Below, piece after piece: positions 6,547 to 13,100 of a stretch of 27,524 bases of DNA. The DNA is from a virus. The notes under the pieces are model-generated. The model was not told where the DNA came from. It saw nothing but the letters and a program-made list of their open reading frames with translations, and made no database searches. Position numbers and translations under genes: made by a program. Position 1 is the first letter of the stretch. The number at the start of each line of letters is the position of its first letter. The stretch is from positions 1 to 27,524 of IMG/VR virus record IMGVR_UViG_3300044701_000633. One strand, given 5' to 3'.

Positions 6547-6965
6547 TTTGTTTCTTTTAATGCCCGAACCAATTGGTTCAGACGTTTGATTTCAGATTCT
6601 AAATACTCGATGTCCGTTTCGCGGGTTTGAATTTCCAAATCCACTTTGAACGTTTCATAATCGCGGCAATACACGGGGTCGGTTTGACGCAATGTGTTTC
6701 CAGTCGTTTGGTGCGATTCGTTATGCACACGCAATTGATGGTGAATGGCGGGGTGTTTACGCCCGACCAGTTTGGCGGTTTGTTCTTGCGACAAACCTAT
6801 TTCCCAATAGCAATACGCAATGACCATTTTGCGAACGTGGTTCACCGCGTCCATTCGCGCTTTGCCTTTGATTGCGCCCGCCGGCAAGGCGGCCCAGTTC
6901 TCGGCGAACTGAACCACCCATTCGGCGTATTGCAACCGGTCAACGATGTTAGAACGGGAAATCAT
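6543..6965 (-). CDS. DnaA-domain-IV-like helix-turn-helix protein with coiled coil
   Basis: 140 aa from the ATG at 6965, overlapping the SSB gene end by 17 nt. Residues 39-83 resemble the DNA-binding domain IV of DnaA: DAVNHVRKMVIAYCYWEI, then LSQEQTAKLVGRKHPAIHH, where the second helix-turn-helix parallels the 'IG..fggRdHsTV' signature of DnaA. The C-terminal third (105-138) is a charged coiled coil (ETDIEYLESEIKRLNQLV), suggesting a dimer. There is no ATPase domain, so it is not DnaA itself. It may mark the phage origin or recruit the primase-helicase, or it may act as a regulator. Its placement between SSB and the exonuclease favours replication. Confidence 0.7.
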   Translation of the reverse strand: MISRSNIVDRLQYAEWVVQFAENWAALPAGAIKGKARMDAVNHVRKMVIAYCYWEIGLSQEQTAKLVGRKHPAIHHQLRVHNESHQTTGNTLRQTDPVYCRDYETFKVDLEIQTRETDIEYLESEIKRLNQLVRALKETK

Positions 6966-7464
6966 CGTTTGATTCGGTCGTTGCAGTTGGTGCGTCAAAC
7001 GTTGGTTCGGTCGGGGTTACACCCTCCCAAAAATCAGCGGGTGCTGAACCGCCGTCACGCTGAACGGCGTTCAACACGATGACGTCATTGACCCACACCG
7101 ACAAACCTTTTTTGCCTTTGTAGTCGTATGCCTTCACCACGCAATTCGCCTTGATCGTCGACCCATTGTTGATGTAGTCGTCGAACTTTTGTTTGTGCGT
7201 GTCAAATACGTTCGGGACGTTCATTGCCTTAATCCGTACCGCTGGTACTTCGTATTTTGGGGCATTGTCTTGTCCTTTGATTTGAACGAACTTGTACGCA
7301 CCAAGGTCTTCTAATGTTTTGACGCTTGCGGCGTCGAGCATTAAATCGGCTTGGTACTTGCCCGCCATTTGGTTGGGGCCGGATTTGGACGTCAGTTGCG
7401 CCCATTGTGTTGTTCCCGCCAAAATGACGCGAACTCCTTTGTTGAAATCGGGTTTTGTATTCAT
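6949..7464 (-). CDS. ssb: single-stranded DNA-binding protein (phage OB-fold type)
   Basis: 171 aa from the ATG at 7464. The body is a beta-rich OB-fold-like sequence (VRVILAGTTQWAQL, GKYQADLMLD, YEVPAVRIKAM, ANCVVKAYDYKGKKGLSVWVNDVIVL) similar in plan to DUF2815/T7 gp2.5-type phage SSBs. It ends with a Pro/Thr-rich linker and the acidic tip NDDFPF, the classical SSB C-terminal tail that docks replication partners. It would coat ssDNA during phage replication and exonuclease-driven recombination. It is the first gene behind the promoter at 7497-7528 and leads the replication unit. Family assignment is by pattern; the tail is the strongest evidence. Confidence 0.83.
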   Translation of the reverse strand: MNTKPDFNKGVRVILAGTTQWAQLTSKSGPNQMAGKYQADLMLDAASVKTLEDLGAYKFVQIKGQDNAPKYEVPAVRIKAMNVPNVFDTHKQKFDDYINNGSTIKANCVVKAYDYKGKKGLSVWVNDVIVLNAVQRDGGSAPADFWEGVTPTEPTFDAPTATTESNDDFPF

Positions 7465-7496
7465 GTTTAATAGTGCGTTTGTTTGTTTACGCTTTG

Positions 7497-7528
7497 CAAA
7501 CATACTACGAACATTTCAACAAAACAAA
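7497..7528 (-). promoter_or_regulatory. strong Bacteroidetes-type promoter for the replication unit
   Basis: On the minus strand, TTTG (7528-7525), a 20-nt spacer and TATGTTTG (7504-7497) match the -33/-7 consensus. The predicted start of transcription is near 7490 and the SSB ATG is at 7464. The leader is rich in A, C and T with no Shine-Dalgarno. It lies directly behind the terminator at 7552-7583, so the replication unit is transcribed independently. Confidence 0.78.
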
Positions 7529-7551
7529 CAAACGTTGTTCAATTTATCCAC

Positions 7552-7583
7552 AAAAAAGAAACCCCGCCGTTTAACGGGCGGGG
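7552..7583 (-). terminator. rho-independent terminator after the 60-aa membrane gene
   Basis: Stem CCCCGCC/GGCGGGG (7577-7583 with 7562-7568) around an 8-nt loop, followed leftward by TTTCTTTTTT. It ends the short transcript of the 60-aa membrane protein and insulates the replication promoter just downstream. The gap between this and the gene end at 7644 has no further feature. Confidence 0.88.
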
Positions 7584-7643
7584 TCAACACGCACACTCAG
7601 CGCGTTCGCGGGTTCGGAAATTTAAGAAACAAACAAACAAACG

Positions 7644-7826
7644 TCACCCGCGTCGTTCGTATTGGTTAAAGTTGTGGTGCGCGAACGATGCCCACACGAT
7701 ACCGGCGGTACCAAGTGCGATCGTCCAAACCATTTGTTCGTGTGACACGGCGCAGAAAAAAAGAATGGTCGAAACCATTGTTTGAATCATCGCTTTGCCG
7801 AGGTAGGTATCTTTTTCGTTTTCCAT
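7644..7826 (-). CDS. small membrane protein, 60 aa
   Basis: ATG at 7826; an in-frame extension upstream runs through the promoter and is unlikely. The product starts MENEKDTYLGKAMIQ. It has two hydrophobic segments (TMVSTILFFCAV, about 16-28; VWTIALGTAGIVWASFA, about 33-50) and ends NFNQYERRG. This is the shape of a small two-span inner-membrane protein. It forms a one-gene transcript between the promoter at 7856-7885 and the terminator at 7552-7583, outside the lysis cassette. It could be an early host-membrane effector, a superinfection-exclusion protein or a late antiholin. The sequence does not decide between these. Confidence 0.7.
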   Translation of the reverse strand: MENEKDTYLGKAMIQTMVSTILFFCAVSHEQMVWTIALGTAGIVWASFAHHNFNQYERRG

Positions 7827-7855
7827 GACGTTTGAATTTGTTTGTTGTTCGGGTG

Positions 7856-7885
7856 CAAATATACAAAACCAAACCAATTGTGCAA
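7856..7885 (-). promoter_or_regulatory. Bacteroidetes-type promoter for the 60-aa membrane gene
   Basis: On the minus strand, TTG (7885-7883), a 20-nt spacer and TATATTTG (7863-7856), an exact match to TTG/TAnnTTTG. The predicted start is near 7849, about 22 nt before the ATG at 7826. It lies immediately downstream of palindromic element B, whose edge is at 7897, so that element may regulate it. Confidence 0.78.
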
Positions 7886-7896
7886 GCCCTCAAAAC

Positions 7897-8020
7897 TTAT
7901 TGACACGCGTTGTTGATTTTATTTATATTTATATATCCCTTTAGGGATATATAAATATAAATAAAATACACTGCGCATCAATACCGACCAAATAAATACA
8001 AAAAAACATTTCAACAATGT
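7897..8020. repeat. palindromic element, copy B
   Basis: A perfect inverted repeat with 25-bp arms (7916-7940 and 7943-7967) and a 2-bp centre TT is bounded by conserved flanks. The 19 bp on the left (7897-7915) are identical to copy A at 24832-24850. The 53 bp on the right (7968-8020) match copy A at 45 positions. The outer flanks hold a second, imperfect inverted repeat: TATTGACACGC on the left and TATTGATGCGC read inward from the right. It lies in a 315-bp gene-free gap (7827-8141) between a terminator and a promoter. Candidate roles are operator, replication origin or mobile palindrome. Confidence 0.9.
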
Positions 8021-8086
8021 GGTTCCGTCAACTCAAAGGTTCACGAAAGGCGAACGAATTTCAACCCATCGGTTGACGTTGTGCAT

Positions 8087-8111
8087 AAAAAAACCCGACA
8101 CATTGGTCGGG
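8087..8111 (-). terminator. rho-independent terminator after the lysis cassette
   Basis: Stem CCCGAC/GTCGGG (8106-8111 with 8094-8099), 6-nt loop, followed leftward by seven T. It lies 30 bases past the spanin stop and closes the long late transcript of tail and lysis genes. Confidence 0.88.
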
Positions 8112-8141
8112 CATATCATTTCGGTGACGTCAACGATATGG

Positions 8142-8567
8142 TCACCGACGTCGCCAGCGGAACACGGCAAACGCAATCGAGAATATCAAAAGCACAACCG
8201 ACAACCAAAGGTTGAACCGGTCACGCCAACGACGCGGTTGAACGACTTGCGGAATTTCGCGTATAACGTCGATTTTTATCGTGTCGGGTAGGCAAGTACC
8301 CTCGACCATCAAAGTGTCATAAGAACGCACCAAACGCACTCGTACGCGGTCGCGTTCAATCGTTATCGTATCGACGTCGTTCATCACGATCGTGTCGGTC
8401 AATTTTCGTTCCTTTGTGACGACGATTGTGTCGAACCGAACCGCCGTTGGTTTGACAATCGACGGATCCTTTGCAATCGCACGTTCGAGGTGCCACGATG
8501 CAGAACACGACGCCATCACGGCGACGGCGGGAATCACCACCAAAGGTGTCAGTATCCAACGAGCCAT
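8142..8567 (-). CDS. unimolecular spanin (u-spanin)
   Basis: 141 aa. The N-terminus is a lipoprotein signal (ILTPLVVIPAVAVMAS, cleavage before C21 in MASCS). The C-terminus is a single membrane span with basic ends (residues about 113-141: FNLWLSVVLLIFSIAFAVF, then RWRRR). Between them is a beta-rich periplasmic part (DTIVVTKERKLTDTIVM, RVRLVRSYDTLMVEG). An outer-membrane lipid anchor plus an inner-membrane anchor on one chain is the definition of a u-spanin (T1 gp11 type), which fuses the two host membranes in the last lysis step. It follows the amidase gene with a 19-nt overlap, and a terminator comes next. The -3 lipobox residue is Met, which is less usual. Confidence 0.83.
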   Translation of the reverse strand: MARWILTPLVVIPAVAVMASCSASWHLERAIAKDPSIVKPTAVRFDTIVVTKERKLTDTIVMNDVDTITIERDRVRVRLVRSYDTLMVEGTCLPDTIKIDVIREIPQVVQPRRWRDRFNLWLSVVLLIFSIAFAVFRWRRR

Positions 8568-8980
8568 CCGAATTTTTCTTTTACTTTAAACGACGGACAC
8601 GCCTTCGCGGCGTATTCATTGTGGCCGTGCAATGTTAGCGGGCCGTATTCATCACGCAAATGCTTAACCAAATTAACAAACGCCGTTTCTTGTGCGTCGT
8701 TCATGGTGTCTTTCGCTTTCATTTTCGCGTCGCAACCGCCGACGTACACCACACCAATGGTTGTGGCGTTGTGTCCCGACGTATGCGCCCCCGATTGTTC
8801 AATAGGTCGACCGACGTGAACCGAACCATCCAAGTAAATAACGAAATGGTACCCAATGTCGCGCCAACCCCGATCGTTGACGTGCCATTTGCGAATCGTG
8901 TCAACGCTAACGTGGCGACCTTCGGGTGTCGCGGTGCAATGCAGAATGATGCGGTCGAGTTTACGCACGGCCTTGCCCAC
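8549..8980 (-). CDS. N-acetylmuramoyl-L-alanine amidase endolysin (T7 lysozyme type)
   Basis: 143 aa from a GTG at 8980; a second GTG at 8968 is possible and would remove four residues. Amidase_2 features: DRIILHCTATPEG (H14), DIGYHFVIYLDGSVHVGRP (Y44), TIGVVYVGG, and GHNEYAAKACPSF (H120, K126, C128). H14, H120 and C128 would bind zinc, and Y44 and K126 match the catalytic pair of T7 lysozyme. The length is close to T7 lysozyme (about 150). There is no signal peptide, so it depends on a holin. It lies between the holin candidates and the spanin. It cleaves the amide bond between sugar and peptide in host peptidoglycan. Confidence 0.93.
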   Translation of the reverse strand: MGKAVRKLDRIILHCTATPEGRHVSVDTIRKWHVNDRGWRDIGYHFVIYLDGSVHVGRPIEQSGAHTSGHNATTIGVVYVGGCDAKMKAKDTMNDAQETAFVNLVKHLRDEYGPLTLHGHNEYAAKACPSFKVKEKFGWLVGY

Positions 8981-9089
8981 GATATGGTTTCGTTTTGTTT
9001 CCGTGCTTCACGGATTTGGCGTGCTTGCCACGCTTACGGGATTTTGAAACGTACGTCGACGACGCCGTTGCCTTAACTTTTGCCGCCAT
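8961..9089 (-). CDS. small, highly basic peptide, 42 aa
   Basis: ATG at 9089, TAA at 8961-8963. The product is MAAKVKATASSTYVSK followed by a Lys/Arg/His-rich stretch (SRKRGKHAKSVKHGNKTK) and PYRGQGRA. About a third of the residues are basic and none is acidic. It overlaps the membrane-protein gene upstream by 17 nt and the amidase gene by 20 nt, filling exactly the space between them, which supports translation. It may bind nucleic acid or membranes, or only couple amidase translation, whose start is GTG. No family recognised. Confidence 0.58.
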   Translation of the reverse strand: MAAKVKATASSTYVSKSRKRGKHAKSVKHGNKTKPYRGQGRA

Positions 9090-9255
9090 CTACTTTGTCT
9101 ATATCCTTTAAAAAAAGCATGCTGAACCCTCCAACAATGAATATCCCCAGTTCGCTTAATGTCGCTTTGCCGAACCAAACGAACAAAAACGAAACGACCA
9201 AAACAATCAAACCAATGATTGTGGTTTTCGGATTGCGAAACAATCGTTCAATCAT
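9073..9255 (-). CDS. small two-span membrane protein, holin candidate
   Basis: 60 aa. A short basic N-terminus (MIERLFRNPKT) precedes two hydrophobic segments (TIIGLIVLVVSFLFVWFG, 12-29; LSELGIFIVGGFSMLFL, 33-49) and a charged tail (KDIDKVDGGKS). Size, two spans and a charged hydrophilic C-terminus fit a class II-like holin. It overlaps the neighbouring small membrane gene as a 4-nt ATGA pair and lies two genes before the amidase. Holins permeabilise the inner membrane to release the endolysin. The call rests on shape and location only. Confidence 0.68.
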   Translation of the reverse strand: MIERLFRNPKTTIIGLIVLVVSFLFVWFGKATLSELGIFIVGGFSMLFLKDIDKVDGGKS

Positions 9256-9440
9256 TGTTTGTCGTTTTTGCGTCGTTCGTGCCGGTAGCGAATATCGAGG
9301 AACGCTTTGTAAATAAGCATCAACGACAACACGATGGCGAACAACGATGCGAACGCCGACAAAATGGGGTTGATTTCAATTGTCAACCACGATGCGATCG
9401 TGGAACCCCACGCCAAACCAGTTTGTTCGCCCCGTGTCAT
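9252..9440 (-). CDS. small membrane protein, holin/antiholin candidate
   Basis: 62 aa. The N-terminus MTRGEQTGLAWGSTIASWLTI may be amphipathic. One clear membrane span follows (LSAFASLFAIVLSLMLIYKAFL, about 26-47), then a strongly basic tail (RYRHERRKNDKQ). It is the partner of the adjacent two-span protein, overlapping it by 4 nt. Paired small membrane proteins before an endolysin often act as holin and antiholin. Which of the two would be the holin cannot be read from the sequence. Confidence 0.66.
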   Translation of the reverse strand: MTRGEQTGLAWGSTIASWLTIEINPILSAFASLFAIVLSLMLIYKAFLDIRYRHERRKNDKQ

Positions 9441-9444
9441 GGCA

Positions 9445-9681
9445 TTACTGCGCCGCTGGCGTGAACTCGCCCGTTTCTAAATCCAAAGACCCGTCGCCGT
9501 GTTCGGCGTTAATGGCCTCGATGGTTTCGTTGATTGCGGTTTCGCGCTTGGCGTATTCTTGCAAAAGGACGGCCTTGCGTAATTCCATCAACGCAATCAT
9601 TCCGAGTTCGGCTTGGATTTTATCCATTTCGCCTTTGGCCGCCTTCAGCGCGTTCAGTTGTTCGTCGTTAATTTTAGCCAT
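9445..9681 (-). CDS. coiled-coil hypothetical protein, 78 aa
   Basis: ATG at 9681. The first 55 residues are one continuous amphipathic helix rich in Ala, Glu, Lys and Leu (NALKAAKGEMDKIQAEL, LMELRKAVLLQEYAKRETAI). The end is polar (HGDGSLDLETGEFTPAAQ). It overlaps the preceding gene by 8 nt. Small helical proteins between the fibre gene and the lysis genes are frequent in phages and are often of unknown role. Candidates are a virion accessory protein or a fibre chaperone. Confidence 0.66.
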   Translation of the reverse strand: MAKINDEQLNALKAAKGEMDKIQAELGMIALMELRKAVLLQEYAKRETAINETIEAINAEHGDGSLDLETGEFTPAAQ

Positions 9682-10015
9682 TGTTTTGTCCAATTGTGAG
9701 TGTGATTGATTTCGGGTTGATTTGGTCGTCGATTTGAGCGTCGATTGACGTTTCAAGTTCGGCAACGCGTTCGGCACCCATTGCCGCAACGACCCACGAT
9801 GTAACGATTTCGTTTGTCAATTCGTTTTCGGGAATGAAATTTTCGATTCCCTCGGTCGGTACGATTTGCGTTCCGATGTTTGTCGCGGTGTAGGTTTTGC
9901 CGTCGACCTCACGGGTTCCAGTGAATCGCCAATGCACGTTGTACACCACGTCGGCGAGTTCGCCCATCGTTGGGTAACAATCGATTGTGCGGCAGTCCCA
10001 AATGAAATTTGTCAT
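9674..10015 (-). CDS. phage structural-type hypothetical protein, 113 aa
   Basis: The N-terminal half has the pattern FIWDCRTIDCYPTMGELADVVYNVHWRFTGT. It closely recalls a small domain found in many marine and freshwater phages next to tail genes ('DC.p...  ..DVV..VHWR..GT', DUF7936-like). The middle is beta-rich and the C-terminal half acidic (AAMGAERVAELETSIDAQIDDQINP). It overlaps the 41-aa gene upstream as ATGA. It probably belongs to the virion or its assembly, given the location behind the fibre gene. The family name is from memory of the pattern, not a search. Confidence 0.7.
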   Translation of the reverse strand: MTNFIWDCRTIDCYPTMGELADVVYNVHWRFTGTREVDGKTYTATNIGTQIVPTEGIENFIPENELTNEIVTSWVVAAMGAERVAELETSIDAQIDDQINPKSITLTIGQNNG

Positions 10016-10137
10016 TTTTGCGGTTTTTCGGTTGGTATAAATTTACGAATAGTTTTCAAATGTTCGGCGGTGATTGGTATAATTTTACCGCCGTTCTTTT
10101 CAATTTGTTCAATCAATTGTTTGGTTGCCTTTATCAT
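10012..10137 (-). CDS. small hypothetical protein, 41 aa
   Basis: ATG at 10137, TGA at 10012-10014. The product is basic (MIKATKQLIEQIEKNGGK, then IIPITAEHLKTIRKFIP) and looks like two short helices. It overlaps the fibre gene stop as ATGA and the next start as ATGA, so it is translationally linked on both sides. It is probably a genuine short gene of unknown function. Confidence 0.6.
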   Translation of the reverse strand: MIKATKQLIEQIEKNGGKIIPITAEHLKTIRKFIPTEKPQK

Positions 10138-13100
10138 ATCTCAAACGCTGGTATTAAATATCCGACGCCATCAATGTCAATCTTCAACCACATCTCGGGC
10201 GACGTCAATGTGCCTTCGTTGGTTCCGTAGTATCGGTCAACGTCAACGCCAGCGTTGTACAATGTCGGCGGGTCACTTGGTGAATCGAAACGCGGAACAC
10301 CGACGACGTGAATGATGTTCGTTGGTGCGGTTGTTCCGATGCCGACGTTGCCAGCGGACGTGATTCGCATACGTTCATCATAGAATGCTCCAAATGTTAG
10401 ATTGTGTCCCGTAGAACCAACCCATACGGAGTCGTTTGATGCGTTTACTGGATCTTCAAATGATATGCGAGAATCAGAACCGGATGATGTTTTGGCACGA
10501 ATGACAAATGGATTCGTAGATGTTGCCCGTATGATTCCAGCAACGTCTAATTTTTGTCCCGGCGATGTCGTCCCAATGCCAACGTTTCCGCCGTTAGTCG
10601 CAATAAGTATATCCCTCCACGCTACGCCACTATGTACGGCATTGATAATTCCAGCATTTAAAGTGTTGCTATATCCTAAAATTAAACTTTTTGATGTACT
10701 CGTTTGAGAAATCCATAGCCCGTATTGATTTTCATCATACGCGAGAGATATGTCTGTCGGGTTGTAAATATGTGTTTTTACTTGAGGCGCCGTCGTACCA
10801 ATGCCGACGTTGCCCGACTTAATTGTTAAGTTTGCTACACCAGTGGTATCATTTCCTAACGACAATGTTCCATTTGTAGAACCAACCCACCCATCTCCAG
10901 CGACGGAACCAGTCCAAAATTGTCCCGAACTAGCAGCCGATGCAATTATTATATCACTTGACGTTCTTCCAACACTTAAAATAGAATATTGACCCGAATT
11001 GCCACTTCTAACACTTATTGATGTTGTGTTTCCAGCGACTACCTCCAACCTCGCCCCCGGCGCCGTCGTACCAATGCCGACGTTGCCGGTTGAATACTGA
11101 ATAACCATTGGGAATCCAGCAGTACCAACCGAATAAAATCCATAGTTGTCGGAATTTTCATAAACACCCGTGAACCATTTTTGCGTACTACCTTGGTAAT
11201 AATTAACGCCAGCACTCGCATTACTAATGCCTTTACTTACGCCCAAAATTCCATAAGTATCACCGGAAACATACGCTCCGGGGTTGGTTCCGAATGCGCC
11301 ATTTACGTGTAATTTATACGATGGTGAAGTCGTACCAATACCGACGTTTCCGTCAACCCCAATAATCATTTGGGTAACATTATTTTGACGAAATTGAATT
11401 GAGGAACCAGTTGGTCGGTTTATGTAAAGCGTTGGGTCAGTTGGCGACGATAAGATATTGTAATTGCCTTCGCTTAACGTTCCATTGAATGAAATACCGG
11501 TGTAGTTTCCACCAGTAAAACCAGCAATACCAATCTTTGCAGTTCCAGTTCCGTCACCAGTTACAACGAGTTTTTTGTCGGGCGACGTAGTACCAATGCC
11601 GACGTTGCCGCCGTCGGGATTGATATTCAATTGACGCGCCGTACCATTTGACAACGTTGCTTGAATGCTCGGTTCGCCGGTTGAATCGGTACCGATGTAA
11701 ACGCGGCGGTTTCCCGTGTCGTTTGACACGACAAGTGCGTGACCGCTTCCGTCGACGTGAAGGCGTGTTGCTGGCGCAGTCGTCCCAATACCGACGTTGC
11801 CGGCATTTGTAATACGCATACGTTCGGCGTTTGCAGTTAGAAAATTAAAATCTGATGCTACTGCCGAACCAATACTATAAAGAGAATTTGTATTGTCCCA
11901 AGCCAAAAGTGCTTTTGTTGTTCCGTTGTTTGCAAAGTATTGCGTGGTATATCGCTGCCCACCATTGTCTAAAAATAATACATCATCGTCACCACCTTTA
12001 ATGTGAAGTTTCTTTGCCGGCGTCGCCGTCCCAATACCCACGTTGGTTCCGTTGTCGAACACCAACGAATTACCCAACGCCGAACCCGACGTCCACTTTG
12101 ATAAATAGTTCGTCGTGCCGCCACCCGTGATGGTTCCGCCCGACGACGGCGCGGTGTTCGTGATCGTGAAGTTCGGATATGTTCCCGTTACCGATATTCC
12201 CGTCGATGCCGTCAACGCAACCACTTGATCGGGCGCGGTGTTCTCAATGGTAAAGTTCGGATATGCCCCCGTTACGGCGATTCCCGTTGACGCGGTAACC
12301 GCCACCACTTGGTCGGGTGCGGCGTTCGTTATGACACCCGTTCCATTGTTGTACGATATGCCGACACCAGCCGACAACGCCGCACGTGCGCGGGCGTCGG
12401 TGAAATAAAGGTTTGTCACTTCACCGATGTTTGACGTCGTCAGCACGACGGCGCCCGTCAGCCCGTTGACCGATGTCACCGGTGCGGTGTCGTAATCCGA
12501 CCACGTCGCCGTGATTGTTCCGCCGTCGCCTTGCGTCAGCGTCAGCGTCTTCGATGTGGTACCCGTTACGGCCGCGGAAACGATGCGGTCGTTGTACGCC
12601 GTGTCCCATTCACCCGTTTGCGTTGTGGTGACAATGACGCGGCCAGCATCCAACGAAAACACGCCAGTCGTGTTGTTGTACGATATGCCGTCGATGGTTT
12701 CGGAAATTGCCGCGCGTGAACGTGCGTTGGTGAAATAAAGGTTTGTCCCTTCACCAATGTTTGTCGTCGTTCCCGCGACGTTTTCCCAACGCGACGTCGC
12801 CGTGTTGTACTGCAACAAATCGTTGTCGGCGACCGATGTGATTTGCACGTCGGACGCATCCGACACACGCGATCCCGTTTCTGAACGAACGGCCAAAACA
12901 CCGCTTGTGGCGTTCGAACGTACAACAAACGCCACCGCAAGTTTGAGGTTTGGCGCGGCGGGTTCCGTAGACGTCAGCCCACCGGCAACGGCGGGGTTGC
13001 ACCACAATACCGCCCCTTCGGTAAACGACGACGTGTTCAGTTGCCGTATTTTACCGAACGTCGTCACATAACCTTCGCCGCCGTCTAAAATATCTTCGGC

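Noticed and set aside
7644-8020. CRISPR or other spaced-repeat array in the gene-poor gap
   Set aside because: Only one palindromic unit is present in the gap; there are no regularly spaced direct repeats.
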